A DNA stretch of 64,000 nucleotides, from the NCBI GenBank assembly GCA_035771165.1, contig JAWNZC010000232.1, positions 325,001-389,000 of the forward strand, written 5' to 3'. The position numbers and the translations under genes are program-made. Positions 1-12,125 of this stretch are shown here, piece by piece. Under the pieces are notes generated by a model, which saw only the letters and a list, made by a program, of their open reading frames with translations, was not told where the DNA came from and ran no database searches. Each line of letters begins with the position of its first letter. Within the stretch, counting starts at the first letter, position 1. Source of the DNA: Paragorgia papillata. Its lineage: Eukaryota > Cnidaria > Anthozoa > Scleralcyonacea > Coralliidae.

Positions 1-199
1 CTCAACACAAAGCTGATTACACAAATCAATGTACAATCTCAGCACTGTCAGCCAATCTCAAATTGCTACACCAGTACCAGTTGTGAACATGCAACATAAG
101 TTATCCGGCTGGAATTGAACTTTCGAACAGTATATTGACAGAAATCCTGCACTGTATAATCTATACAGTTAAGACAGTATGTACAGTATACCATAATGG

Positions 200-202
<3 letters not shown>

Positions 203-241
<39 letters not shown>

Positions 242-242
242 A

Positions 243-279
<37 letters not shown>
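203..279. repeat. (TA)n microsatellite
   Basis: Near-pure TA dinucleotide repeat with a few TT interruptions, directly abutting the repeat that starts near 280. Confidence 0.95.
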
Positions 280-280
<1 letters not shown>

Positions 281-1139
281 CATGCTATCGGATATGAGCT
301 TTTGCATAATCTGATTGGTTCCCTACTACCAGGCTATCAGCTCATATCCTACTAGACTACTAGTAGAGGAAAAACAAGATGGCGACACATTTTTTTAAAC
401 TGCCGAAAAGAGTTGAAATTGATGGATTTTTATACAGAAAAACATCAACACCCTCAAACCAATGTATAAAAAAACAACATTGTGTAAAAATACATTAACA
501 AATACACAATTTAGCATGGTAAATGGTAAAATTCACCTAAAAATTACGTATTTTTACTTCAAAAACCTGACTAAATTAATGGGTTGATATTAATTTGTTG
601 CCAAACAAAGAAACTCACGGTTAAAATCAAGCTTACAACACACATTTCGTAGGAGATCACCAGTAAAGAAACATTTTTTATTTAGATAAGCATTTGGAGT
701 AGTAAAAAGCATGTTCTTTTTCAAAAACAACCAACTAAGTAATTTAGTTTCACTGCCGAAGGTGTTTCAGTTTCATTTTTGTATGAAATCAAAACCTTTT
801 TCACGACAGCAATGCTAATATAAACAACTGACCCACCTTTTGACTTCATAAAGGTACCTTTTAATCTTTTTTGTTGATCTGCTTAACACATTTTTTGCCT
901 CTCGAGCAACATTTATGCAACATTTTAAAGCTGTTTACCAAACAGCTCAGTGAGAAACTCTATGTGAATGCATCATTACGCATGGTGGAAGTATTAGTTG
1001 CCTATGCCGGAAGTTTTTCATTTGAAACATTTGAACAGTTATACCATTCACTCTCGTCGTATACGAACGAATAGCCAACTCAGCGAAGCGCCTCGTTGGC
1101 TATGAGCTCATATACAACTCAAGCTCATGGTACAACTGT

Positions 1140-1143
<4 letters not shown>
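280..1143. repeat. Dispersed repeat family R1, copy 1
   Basis: This roughly 860-bp AT-rich block resembles 37131-37838 at both ends. Both begin near an AT array with a TATGAGCT motif followed by ATCTGATTG, carry CAGCTCATAT about 50 bp in, then AACAAGATGG or AACAAAATGG. Both end with ACTC(A/G)AGCTCA(T/A)GGTA followed by TTGTTAA. Both are flanked by (TA)n. The middles are strongly diverged. No protein is recognised; the short ORFs inside have no visible domain. Probably a non-autonomous element that targets AT microsatellites. Confidence 0.55.
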
Positions 1144-1174
<31 letters not shown>

Positions 1175-1186
1175 TGTATATACTGT
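1143..1186. repeat. (TA)n microsatellite
   Basis: TA dinucleotide run flanking the right edge of the R1 repeat. Confidence 0.9.
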
Positions 1187-1240
1187 AGAAGATGTTGTAA
1201 AAACCTTTAGCAGAGTGCTCGATGGGAATCCAGAGCATAT

Positions 1241-1554
1241 TATAGTTAAAGTTCAAAGACTCAACAGGTTTGATTAGACATTTTATTACTATTTAGTTTC
1301 GTGCCACAAATATTGTGTGGTACTCTTCAGATAAAATGGTCTAATGACTAAGATGTAGTCAATGACTACATCTACATCTACATCTACATCTACATCTACA
1401 TCTACATCTACATCTACATCTACATCTACATCTAATGAGACCATTCTTAGACCATTTTATCTGAAGAGACTATACCACACAATATTTGTGGCACGAAACT
1501 AAATAGTAATAAAATGTCTAATCAAACCTGTTGAGTCTTTGAACTTTAACTATA
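1241..1554. repeat. Hairpin MITE-like element with (CTACAT)n loop
   Basis: Two arms of about 110 bp (1241-1350 and 1440-1554) are near-perfect reverse complements, from TATAGTTAAAGTTCAAAG inward. The loop (about 1368-1435) is an array of the hexamer CTACAT. TA-rich DNA lies on the right. No coding capacity. Confidence 0.85.
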
Positions 1555-2300
1555 TATATATATATTTATATATATATATGCCATGGAAGTTTTGGATTGG
1601 TAATACATCACAAATACAGTATACAGTATACAACTGGTATTTGACTAGTATAACTGCATGTTCTAGGCATGTACAGTAGATTATAGGCATGTCCTATGTA
1701 TGACATGCAGTTTAATAATCCAACTTGTCCAGAGTCCTCTCACTATAAGTGGTGGATTCAGGGTTGTTCAAAAGGGGAGTGCACATGTATGTTTGCTACT
1801 TAGCTGCAAACCTCTATATATAGTGGGCATGCTCTGGGGCATGCTCCCCAAGGGAAATTTTCAATCTTGCAAAGCCCAGAAGTGCTTCTCTGGCAATTTC
1901 TGAAAATATTTTTTTTGCAGAATTAAGGCACCAACCAAGCCATTGCTAAAAATGTAAGATTACAAAGGGGCAAGATACTTGAAAGATCTACAGAGCAAAT
2001 ATATACAGTTTAGCCTTTATAGGCATCTTCATACATTTTGCATTACTTCATCTCGACATGGTAAAAAACCCCACCAGAAAACAATTCTTTATAGGATTTT
2101 AAAAGGGGGGTGCATGCTTCCAGTGGATCCACCACTGCTTACAATTCAAAGTGTCTTAATATTAGAATTGAAGATCATAGAATATAAAATGTGGGAGTAA
2201 TGCTAAATCAAAGCGCATGCTCACATCACTAATTTACCTTACCTCAAAGGTTCTATTTTATAAAGATATCTATTTTATTTTTGTGGCATAATTTTTGACG
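1555..2300. other. Unassigned intergenic stretch
   Basis: It holds a short TA array (1550-1580), short ORFs without recognisable domains, and AT-rich unique-looking DNA. I see no gene. Confidence 0.5.
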
Positions 2301-2303
2301 ATT

Positions 2304-5300
2304 GGACCTTTTACCTTTTAGGAAAAACCTGCAATGCATTGTGGTAGTTGGGTATCACTTCACTTCCAGGTGAAATGGCTGCCGCGAGGCGAGCACTTTT
2401 ACTTGGAAGAATAATTGATTAGTTTTAACCGCTTTTGTCTTTCGAGAGTAAACTTTACTTATTGCAGCATAACTAGCCGGGTATTTACTACATTCTGTGG
2501 AAAAGGTAATGAAGTTACTGCAGTCGTTGTCGAGAAAGTCAATTCAGAGTGATCGACTGAGCGAACACGCTTCGAACAAAAACATTTATGAAGAAAGGTC
2601 TGTGCAAGCGTTTGCAGGTGAGTAAGCTTATCACATGGCGATCAATAAAATATTTTGCTATGTGGATATTTGTTTGTAGTTTATCTGTACAGATCGTGTC
2701 GTTTTAATTTGCAATTGTGCATGTCTCTTTAATGCCTTTTTTCGCTTATTGAGACTGACAAAGTTTGGCCATGCTACCGATCAGACATTCGATAAACAAT
2801 ACCCCTACTAACAATGTTTTGGTTCTGTTTTGGCCCGAAAGCTAAGCTTGTCCAATGTCCAGTGAGCAAAAATTCAGGTTTTTACAAGAGCTGCAACTCA
2901 AGCGTGCTTTCGCGAGTTTTGCAGCCGTTGTTTTGCTTATTTTCTTTGTGTCTTGATTCGTCTCCTCCCAACTAATTTAGTAAGTTCTAAAATATTATGC
3001 ACTTGTCAAAGTTTAGCCCCAGGGTAGGGGGGACGATCAAACCCAGGGGGATTTGACATTTTTTGAAAATTTACTTCAAATTCCTTACCCAGGGGGCAAA
3101 CATTTGTGTCAAATAAAGAAAAAAACTTTTCTGTGGTTCCATCATTGTATCAATATGTAAATGCACATATCAATGTTAAGCCCCAGGGTGGGGTGGGGGG
3201 TGGGCAACCCACAGGGATATTGACTTTGTTGGGAAAAAATTGTAGTTAAATTCCCCTGTAGTAGAATAGCCTTGTTGGTCAAAATACCCCTCCCTGGGAA
3301 ATATCAAGTGCTAAAATATAATATTAAGATAATTTTATGTGTCAAAAATCCCATCCCTTGAGAAAGTCCAATTTCCCTGTCTCGGGATATGTCGATCAGT
3401 CAATATCCCATGGGTTGCCTCTCCCCCCACCCCACCCTGGGCCTTAACATTGATAGGTGCATAACAATTGATTCAAAGGAGAAACAACATTGACAGCATA
3501 ATAAAGCAGTCAGTACAAAATACATGTGTGGTAGTCTTCAGGTAGCTGGACGTTTTTAATATTAACAAACGAATAAATGACAAACTAGGCTAGGAATAGC
3601 AATGCTAGAACATGTTTACAGCATCCTGCTTTAATACCAGCCTTACACATAGTTAGCACAGACAATTTCTTCAGTTATTTGATTCTGTTTTGACAGCACC
3701 AGTAGAGTTGTCACTGGCTAATTCAGTTCCCAGATGCTTTTGCAACAGCGCATAGGTAAATAAAGGTGGAAGAATTTCAAGTCTCTTGTCCACCGCTTTG
3801 TCTCACCTTGGCACCGTTTGTTGCCTCCTTTGAAGTGCAAGGTTCATCCTTCATATTAATAAATTATATTCTAACTGATTTAACTATTTTAATATTATAA
3901 GTATATTCCTAATATGTATATACAGTACAAATATCTATAATTATTTCATTTACAAACTATTCAACTATCAACATGTTTAACAAGTTAAGCCAAACACAAC
4001 AAATGTTGGGGTGTTTTTTTTGTTAGGTTGTATTTATAGTTCTAGAACACTGCACAAACACAAATAAAGTTTATATTTATACCTTGAGTTTTTACTTACT
4101 AATATCTAAGTAACTAAAACTATTTGAGAAAAGTTCAATGTAGACAACACGTACAGAGAAAAAATCCACACTTTTTTTTTAATATTTAGTAAATAAACAA
4201 TGTTGAATTTAAATTATTTTACGACATACAGGTATTAAAACTAATGCACCTGTCAATGTTAAGCCCCAGGGGAGGCGGGATGGGCAACCCAGTGGGACTT
4301 AACAACCTCCTAATCCTGAGAGAGGGGATATTTGATAATTTTGTGTGGGAGTCTGGTGACCACCAAGTATTGAAATGTGGTGTATAAATCTGATAGGTAA
4401 AATAATATGAGCTGTTTTTATTGTATTTTTGTGTTCTATTATCGCTCAGGTTGAAATTGTGCTCAGTTTCTTTGACAATATCGGTTTAATATTCTTTGTT
4501 AGTTTGTATTTAATTTTTGAGAAGGTTTCGGAAGAGATGGACTGGAAACTGCCCTCTTCAGTAGTGCAAAGTTTGAAATGGGCTTAAATGTTCTTGATCG
4601 ACCACAAGAGCAATTAGTTTGGTTTTTCTAGTTTTTCATGTATTTGTAATATTAAAAACGTCCAGCTCCATGAACACTGCCACATACATAGATTTTGTAC
4701 TGACTGCTTTATTATGCTGTTAATGTTGTTTCTCCTTGAATCAATTGAAATGCACCTATACCAATGTTAAGCCCCAGGGTGGGACTTCCCAAGATAGGGA
4801 AAATTTGACTTTCTTGACAAGCTCGAGGGACTGGATTTTTGACACATAAAATGATCTAAATATTATATTTTAGCACTTGTTATTTCCCAGGGAGAGGTAT
4901 TTTGACCAACCAGGCTATTCTATTGCAGGGGAATTTGGCATTTTTTCCCCACAACAAAGTCAATATCCCTGTAGGTTGCCCCCACCCTGAGGCTTAATAT
5001 TGATAGGTGAATTTATATTGATACAATGGTGGAACCACAGAAAAGTTTTTTTCTTTATTTGACACAAATGTTTGCCCCCTGGGTAAGGAATTTGAAGTAA
5101 ATTTTCAAAAAATGTCAAATGCCCCTGGGTTTGATCGTCCTCCCTACCCTGGGGCTAAACTTTGACAAGTGTGGGAGGAAACGAATCAAGACACAAAGAA
5201 AATAAGCAAAACAACGGCTGCAAAACTCGCGAAAGCACTTCTGAGTTGCAGTTCTTGTAAAAACCTGATTTTTTGCTCACTGGACAAGCTTAGTTTTCGG

Positions 5301-5796
5301 GCCAAAACAGAACCAAAACATTGTTAGTAGGGGTATTGTATATCGAACGTCTGATTGGTAGCATGGCCAAATTTTGTCAGTCTCAATAAGCGAAAAAAGG
5401 CATTAAAGAGACGTGCACAACTGCAAAAACGACACGATCTGTACAGATAAACTACAAACAAATATCCACATAGCAAAATATTTTATTGATCGCCACTTGA
5501 TAGGCTTACTCACCTGCAAACGCTTGCACAGACCTTTCTTCATAAATGTTTTTGTTCGATGCGTGTTCGCTCAGTCGATCACTCTGAATTGACTTCCTCG
5601 ACAACGACTGCAGTAACTTCATTACCTTTTACACAGAATGTATTAAATACCCCCCTAGTTATGCTGCAATAAGTAAAGTTTACTCTCGAAAGATGCTCGA
5701 AAAGTGCTCGCCTCGCGGCAGCCATTTCACCTGGAAGTGAAGTGATACCCAACTACCACAATGCATTGCGGGTTTTTCCTATAAGGTAAAAGGTCC
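2304..5796. mobile_element. 3.5-kb non-autonomous element with 1.2-kb inverted repeats
   Basis: The left arm (2304-3566) and right arm (4646-5796) are reverse complements over most of their length with several small indels. Both start GGACCTTTTACCTT and continue through a conserved stretch containing GGTGAAATGGCTGCCGCGAGG. The trinucleotide ATT flanks both ends (2301-2303 and 5797-5799), a plausible 3-bp target duplication. The 1.1-kb centre (3567-4645) has no long ORF. Inside the arms a motif with CAATGTTAAGCCCCAGGG recurs in both orientations, and once more in the centre at 4253. There is no transposase, so it is a foldback-type or long-TIR non-autonomous DNA transposon of unknown superfamily. 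A 3-bp duplication is shared with PIF/Harbinger and CACTA elements, but the termini do not decide. Confidence 0.8.
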
Positions 5797-5799
5797 ATT

Positions 5800-6603
5800 G
5801 AGAGCGCTTTACCGAAATGACCTTGCAAACCTTAACGAAGACCTTAAATTAACTTCATTACCAAATTCAAAGTCAGTGTTTAAAACACTATCAGAATGCT
5901 GATGACAGTGAGAGCACGGGAGGCCACCAAGGCTCAGGGCATGTGCCTTTTTGGTCATGAGGTTAACTGCTCCCCCCTCCCAACATCTCTGAATTCTAGT
6001 ACACTGACCAATCAAGTGCAATGCCAAATACCAAGGGTGGCAGAACGGGGGGTTATAGCCACCACCACCCCAGTATTTATTACTTAGGGCTTCTTTATGA
6101 CTAAGCCTCTCCCAATACTGTGTTTCAGAAGATGGGGTTAAGAATAGCCTAAAACTTCCAGGGGAGTGTCAAAACACGCCCCTAGCTTATCACTCCATTC
6201 ATGATCAATTAGTCCCTACAATAAAAAATATTTCCACTGCGTGAGCCCCCACGATGAGCTCTTGAGCTCTTGGGGCAAATGTAAGAATCAAATATTTGTT
6301 TAAATAATAATAAAAAAATATTACTTGCTAAATGCTCAGAGGTTCCCGTAATTTTTAAGCCTTGCATGTTCTATTTCTGTTTCATCACATTTTACTCTGA
6401 AGGGCTCTGCTCAAAACGTCAGTATTTCACTCAAAACAAATCTCAATATTGATTAATTAAATAAATATGTATTGCTGCCATTGACTACCATAACAAAGCT
6501 ACACGTAGTTTTGTATAGTCAAGCCGGACATAAACATGGATCCAAGGGGAGTGCATGCCCCTGAGTATTGGGTGCAAACCCAAAATATCTACTAAATGGA
6601 TGG
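5800..6603. other. Unassigned intergenic stretch
   Basis: Only short, domain-less ORFs. It has a GGGGAGTGCATGCCCC palindrome near 6547, a type of sequence seen again at 15118-15200 and 47120-47160. No gene recognised. Confidence 0.5.
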
Positions 6604-6725
6604 TGCGCGCAAAACCAGTCAGGCTCAGACCAGGATGACAGGACTCTGGTGAGCGCTGGGATACCACACATTATGAGTGACCGCTGACTAGCATTGACTC
6701 GTTTTTTACCTTGCCTAAATTACAT
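6604..6725. repeat. Dispersed repeat R2, copy 1
   Basis: About 120 bp nearly identical, in the same orientation, to 15838-15960, starting GCGCGCAAAACCAGTCA and ending CCTTGCCTAAATTACAT. It lies just downstream (minus strand) of the recombinase relic at 7012-7316, so it may be the terminal part of a DIRS-like element. Confidence 0.75.
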
Positions 6726-7011
6726 ATAGCCTCTTTAGAAAGAGATCGCGAGATGCCAAGCCACAAGGGGGATACCACCCCCTGATCAGAGGTGACCATG
6801 GCAACCCCGCCACTGCCCACCTCCCAACGATAGCCAAGCGCAATGGTGCTTGGGAAGGGCCTGTGACGGGGTCACCATAGGCCTCTGGCTCCAAAGCCAC
6901 CAAGCACCATTCCACCAATAACGGGGCAAGACAACACCTACCAAAGTGTAAAATTCCTTTAATATACCCCTTCCAAGTTAATGGCAGATGGCGCGCAAAC
7001 TTTGCCAAAAC

Positions 7012-7316
7012 CTACGGTGCCATTCTAATATACATTTGATAGGCATTACTGGTCCATGTGCCAAGAGACTGGATAATACGATGAGGAACACCGTTTTGAC
7101 CAGCCATTGTCGCCACGCCAATTCTGAAGCTGTGACTGCAATAGTTGCCCTCCAATCCGGCTGAAGTCACAATGTTTTTTCACCAATCCGTAAACAACGC
7201 GCGCGGAAGAGGGGCACCTCCTATTCTCATAAGCAGCGGTCCATGAACATCACCTCTACGTTGCAGATATTTGCTCAGCGCATGAATAGCACAAGGGTGC
7301 TTTTCCTTGACCAATG
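7012..7316 (-). pseudogene. DIRS-type tyrosine recombinase, C-terminal relic
   Basis: Translating the minus strand gives the C-terminal half of a DIRS/Ngaro-like tyrosine recombinase. Visible are a segment with KYLQRRGDVHGPLL, an HSFRIG box (catalytic H-x-x-R), a LGTWTSNAYQMYIR box (second catalytic position and the nucleophile tyrosine), and a stop at 7012-7014. One in-frame stop breaks it near 7190, just after FTDW, and the N-terminal half is absent. The other recombinase at 11275-11930 has the same boxes but a different sequence, so these are two separate DIRS-like families or old copies. The enzyme would have inserted a circular cDNA. This copy is dead. Confidence 0.8.
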
Positions 7317-7864
7317 TATGTATACGTATCTTGTTTTGTTTTCTGGTATTAGATTATGAAATGAATCGTTAAACCGGTGATACGATTTTAAAATTGAAAC
7401 AAGTTGTTTTGACAGCTATTGTTTTTAGTTTATAATAAATCGCTGTGTTTATTTAAGTTTACAATGAAGAAAGTTTTTGATGTTCCCATTCGTTTAATAA
7501 TCGTCAATCTGGGTGCTTAAATTATGCAATATATAGTCGATTAATCGATATCTTATTATCATATTTCTATTTATATAAACTCCAGTTACTCCGCAAATTT
7601 GATCTTTCGTCGCTTGAGCAAGAAATATGAATACGCCACTACGAAAACTGTTGCCGCTCCTCCATTCAGCAAAGTATATTAAAATATCGAACAATAGTAT
7701 TAATCAACGACAAATAAACGAAAATAAACAGTAATGTTAAAATATTTGAAACCAAGATCATTCTCCAATGCTATAGCAAGACACTAGACACATTTAATCA
7801 GGCAAAGGTGAAATGTTGAACCTTTGTTGTCACCTGTCTGAATTTCTGAATGCGCTGTGTTGTG
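7317..7864. other. AT-rich unassigned stretch
   Basis: Low-complexity AT-rich DNA between the recombinase relic and the Tc1-like element. No gene recognised. Confidence 0.5.
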
Positions 7865-7866
7865 TA

Positions 7867-9560
7867 CACCTTTGGCCCTGCATTAAAGTAAAACAAACGT
7901 TCAATTGCACTCTTTAAAATAACAATATAACTGTAGAATATTCATTAGCGCGAAACGACATTCAATAACGTTTTGGTCACATCAATAGCATTTATTACAT
8001 ATGCATGACAAATAGTCCTGTTCAAATCCATTAACAAAATACCAATAGCAGTTATACACATTCATTTACAACAAAGGCGTATTCATTAAAGATCATACGT
8101 ACGATCAATACACAACAGATGAACTACATTCATTCATGAAAACACTTTCATTCAGAAATGCGAGAAAAGTCCTAGAGTCTTAAATTAGCCTTCTACAAAC
8201 TCGCCGTTAAGGCAACGGGGCAGATAGGTTTGCATGTGCCTGAACCACGCATTACACTTCGGTACGGTTATGGTAGCGATGTTTCTTTCGGCGGCAGCCA
8301 ACAAAACTCTTTTCCTATATTCGCCCAACGGAATGTGGTGTTGTGCTCTTAGCCTGTCATTCATCTGCTGTTGAACGATGGGTCGTGAAATATCGGCCTT
8401 TATAGCAGCTTTTAACGCACTTATGGCATTTTCGACTATATTTAAAAATGGTGGAAGAATTCGCAGTTCAATGTGTTCTGCGGGAGTTTGTGCCGGGTGA
8501 TGAGGTGGTGCACCATCGAAAATAATGATCGTTTCATTTTCAGGCAAATGTTCTGCACACTTTTGTGGGAATGCTTGAAACCTGGGAAAAGTTGTGCCCC
8601 CGATGTGCATAGAGTGATGTACCAGCCCAAATGTAGATGAAACTGCAAGGGTGATGGTAACGTTGTTTCCTTTTTGACCAGCCACCTGACGATATGCTCT
8701 CTGTCCTCGTAGAGCTCTTCCTTGACTTCTGGCCGTCCATATATTGAAGCCGCATTCATCAACAAATACGACCTGGTTGCGAATAGCTTCTTCAAGAAAC
8801 CAGGCTGCATACTGACGACGCTTCTGGATTACATCTGGTCTGTTTCGTTCAGCAGGGCATCGATGAACCAGTTTAATGGTGTATAACATACCATCTAAAA
8901 TTTTGCAATTGTTCGTGAATGAACATGGGGCTTTTGAGGCAACCTTTCTCGCAGCGTTATGTTTATCGCATGCAGAGTTAAAACGGGATTCTCGTCGAGT
9001 ATAGCCGCAATACATCGCCTCATTTCTTCATCAACTTTGACATGGTTTCGCCCGCCATGAGCTCTTTCGTTCATACGTCCTTCCTCTATATATCTTCTAA
9101 CAATACCCCTCGCTGTCGAACGGTTGATGCCAAGGGTATCGGCAACAGATAAATAGTCTTGTTCGGGGTCGTCAAAGGCTCTCACTAAACGTTCTCGATT
9201 TTCCTGACTGATGCGTTGCCTTCTGTGATGATGTGCCATGTTCGATAAGTTAATACTGACACTGAACCTCCTTTGGCATTACTTGTAGTTTGCATTCTTT
9301 GCTTCTCTGACGCACTTAATTGATCGTACGTATGATCTTTAATGAATACGCCTTTGTTGTAAATGAATGTGTATAAGTGCTATTGGTATTTTGTTAATGA
9401 TTTGAACAGGACTATTTGTCATGCATATGTAATAAATGCTATTGATGTGACCAAAACGTTATTGAATGTCGTTTCGCGCTAATGAATATTCTTAAGTTCT
9501 ATTGTTATTTTAAAGAGTGCAATTGAACGTTTGTTTTACTTTAATGCAGGGCCAAAGGTG
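7867..9560 (-). mobile_element. Tc1/mariner (IS630-type) transposon with 241-bp TIRs
   Basis: Terminal inverted repeats 7867-8107 and 9320-9560 are equal in length (241 bp) and about 95% alike, beginning CACCTTTGGCCCTGCATTAA. Both ends are flanked by the dinucleotide TA (7865-7866 and 9561-9562), the Tc1/mariner target duplication. The single gene inside, on minus, is a transposase with one frameshift. Well-matched TIRs and one lesion point to fairly recent insertion. Long TIRs are less common than the 20-30 bp of typical mariners. Confidence 0.9.
8185..9239 (-). pseudogene. Tc1/mariner-type transposase, one frameshift
   Basis: The N-terminal part (9239 down to about 8897) has helix-turn-helix domains, with SVADTLGINRSTARGIVRRY as the recognition-helix region. 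The C-terminal part (about 8930 to 8185) lies in another frame and has the DDE core: VFVDECGFNIW (first D), IIIFDGAPPHHPA (second D) and PPFLNIVENAISALK (E). The frames meet at an AAAATTTT run near 8900, where one missing base would account for the break. Full length would be about 350 residues, normal for the family. The protein would bind the TIRs and cut and paste the element at TA. All three acidic residues remain, so only the frameshift visibly inactivates it. Confidence 0.88.
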
Positions 9561-9562
9561 TA

Positions 9563-10450
9563 CTTAAAGAAATAGTACTTTCAGTAGACTTCAAGAAAGC
9601 GGGCGAGTCTTCTCGATTGTTCTGCTTCTTTGCTGTCACAAACTTCTTGTCCGATAAAGAAACCCCCGTTCAAGTTAACTTGTTACGTATCTTTTAGTTT
9701 TGATCGTTTTAAACGCAACAACCTAATACCCGCCGCTTTTCGGACTATTAATAATAACACGTCGTATTAAATTATAGTCCCTCACCAATTGTTTAAAATA
9801 TAATAGTTACGGATATCGACTAACCTTTTTAAAATTAACTTGGAAATTGGCACTTTATATCAAATATATTTATCAATTATCAGGTTCGTATCTGGCCATA
9901 ATTTTGTCCGCATGAGAACTGGTCAAAACAACGCAGCACAGTAAAGCTCACAGTGGATAATGAAATGGAAGACTGTTTCAAACTCTCAATATAAACAAAA
10001 AAATACGTATGTGTTTCACATGTACGTTGTTGAATACCACACGTGAAAGCTACCGTTATATTTAAGTGAATACGTCCAGTTAAAAGCCTCGCGATTCGAA
10101 TGCTTAAAACGAATATTCTCCCATCAATAACACATGCGTATCGCCAGCGCTGCAAAGCCAGCAAAATATTGATCTTTGAGACTTTGGCATTCTTATTAAA
10201 TTATATCTCGTTTCGGATTGTTTCTCCAAGCCGTTGTGCACCTTTCGTGAGTCGTGACATTTCATCTAGATGTTTTGCGTTTTGTATAAACACTACTCCG
10301 GTCGGTAAATCGAGAAAGTTTTTTGTACCACCCTACCCACACTAAATTTATTTTGTACTGCCCATATTTTGGGCAGCACGTGACCAGCGTGTATCAGGGT
10401 CTTTCACAACATCCAGGCAATGCGAGGAGGACACTGGGGAGGACGTGGGA
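9563..10450. other. Unassigned AT-rich stretch
   Basis: ORFs at 9880-10164 (minus) and 10100-10345 (plus) overlap each other and show no domain. No gene is supported. Confidence 0.45.
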
Positions 10451-10652
10451 GGTAAAAACGTCTTGATTCACGGAGAAACTGAAGTGAATGCCCGCGCTTC
10501 CAGCACTCACGTGACTTGTGATCTTGGAGGGGGTACTCCCAATTGCCTTTCCTTGACCCCCTCCTACAGTGCCCGGATGCTGCCACGTCACAATTACACA
10601 AACAATCAGCCAGGGAAGAAACATAAAAATTATATTCGCCTGCAAATATTTC
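10451..10652. repeat. Direct repeat R3, copy 1 (possible DIRS terminal repeat)
   Basis: About 200 bp matching 15571-15772 at roughly 97%, both starting GGTAAAAACGTCTTGATT and ending GCAAATATTTCAT, same orientation. Sequence outside the repeat differs. Confidence 0.85.
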
Positions 10653-11274
10653 ATTTGTGCTTCCCCCTGGCTATTGCATAAATTATATAAAGGGTGCTGC
10701 TTTTTCCAATGCTCGTTTACTGGGCCCACAACAATAACAAAACAGATTCCAGTATGGAGTAATTGGCTATGGACAAGAACCCATAGCCGCTTTAATCAAT
10801 TATCAATTTGTCAATCAAATCTGATATTTACTGTATTCAACAAATTTTTCTGGCCCAGTAAAGGTGAGCGCTACAAAAAACGCCAAAAGCAACATAATTT
10901 AAGAAATTATGGTGCTCACCCCACCCATAGGAAAAGCAGTACAACCATTGCCTTTGCCAATCAGTTTGTAGTGTTGTAATGATCGAAGAAAAGCATGAGA
11001 CTGTTGCCCTAGCTAACTAGCCCCACACTTTCCCCACTGAATAATTAACTTGAGTACAATAACATTGCAATATAAATCAAGCGAGCCACAGCCCTTGCAT
11101 GCAGCAAACTAGACCCCACCATGAAAGTAATATTATATTAACAAACTAGCCATCAGACTCTGAATAGGAGAGAACTGCTGCCCTTGCTAATCAGTTTCCC
11201 AATTCAGCGTTAATTCCAAGAACAAATTCCCCTGCAAGCTGCTATTGGAAATTAATTACTTTGCACACATTGAA
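10653..11274. other. Unassigned stretch downstream of recombinase
   Basis: AT-rich with no recognisable gene. It may be the 3' region of the DIRS-like element. Confidence 0.4.
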
Positions 11275-11930
11275 TTAACTAGATAAAGTTTGGATACGAA
11301 TATATTTAAGGAAAGCATTAGATTTCCAGCGCCCTAATGTTCTGATCTGTGCATCCGACATCCCCCTATCTGCAGCATGAGAAGCGGCCCCTATGCGGAA
11401 ACTGTGTCCCTTGTAACGCGACGGATCAAGTCCACAAAATTTAATGGATTGAGAAAGTTTTTCAGTAAAGACAGCTCTTGACATTGGGCATCCATCATCG
11501 TCCTGAAAAGAGGCCCGGGTCTATGCCCCCTGAGATGTAAATAGTCGAGCATAAGTTGTACAGGACAAAAGGTTTTCTGGCGAGAAATCACCAAAGAAAA
11601 AGGTCGCTCGTTGTAGTTGTGTTTAAAGTTGTAGAAAGTGACCTTCAGAGCCACTATTTGCTGTTTTTCATTCACTAACTTAGTAAGTTGGTTGTTTAAT
11701 ACGTGGCCAGACGTAGAGGATGTAATTTCACATAGCTTGAAATTGACATATGCTATAGTGGTTGACCGAAATTTGTGCAGCCGATGCCAATATTCTATGA
11801 AGGATAGGCAAGGTAATTGGTAGCCTACTATCAAGGCGAGATCCAATGAGCATTTGCATGCATTATAAAAAATGTTTTTGTGGGATCGGAAAAACATGCT
11901 AATTTGTGGCAATATCGTAAGGCTGCACAT
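11275..11930 (-). pseudogene. DIRS-like tyrosine recombinase, frameshifted
   Basis: The two halves are in different frames. The first (11930 to about 11485) has a core with LVISRQKTFCPVQLMLDYL and HLRGHRPGPLFR, the family's region before the catalytic box. The second (11484-11275) has GHSFRIGAASHAADRG (H-x-x-R) and LGRWKSNAFLKYIR (W/H position and tyrosine). The break lies near 11485. The enzyme would integrate circular cDNA without a target duplication. It sits downstream of RT and RNase H on the same strand, as expected for DIRS. Non-functional as read. Confidence 0.85.
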
Positions 11931-12125
11931 AAGTATTTACCGTGGAAGGGGCATATTTATGATCGAACATATAAGCTATGAATAGTGCTAAGGTAGGAGG
12001 AGGAACCGGAAGAGTACCCGCAACCCCAGGTAAAGTAACATGAAGAAACTGGTAAAAAAGCTTCCAAGCCCGTTTATAAGTTGGGACGGAAGAAGGCTGT
12101 AGACTGGACGTAATAAGTGTGGATA

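Noticed and set aside
6715..7008. 97-residue minus-strand ORF
   Set aside because: No domain recognised; lies between a recombinase relic and repeat R2, more likely element 3' region.
8442..8810. Additional minus-strand ORFs across the transposase
   Set aside because: Overlap the transposase DDE core in other frames, without homology.
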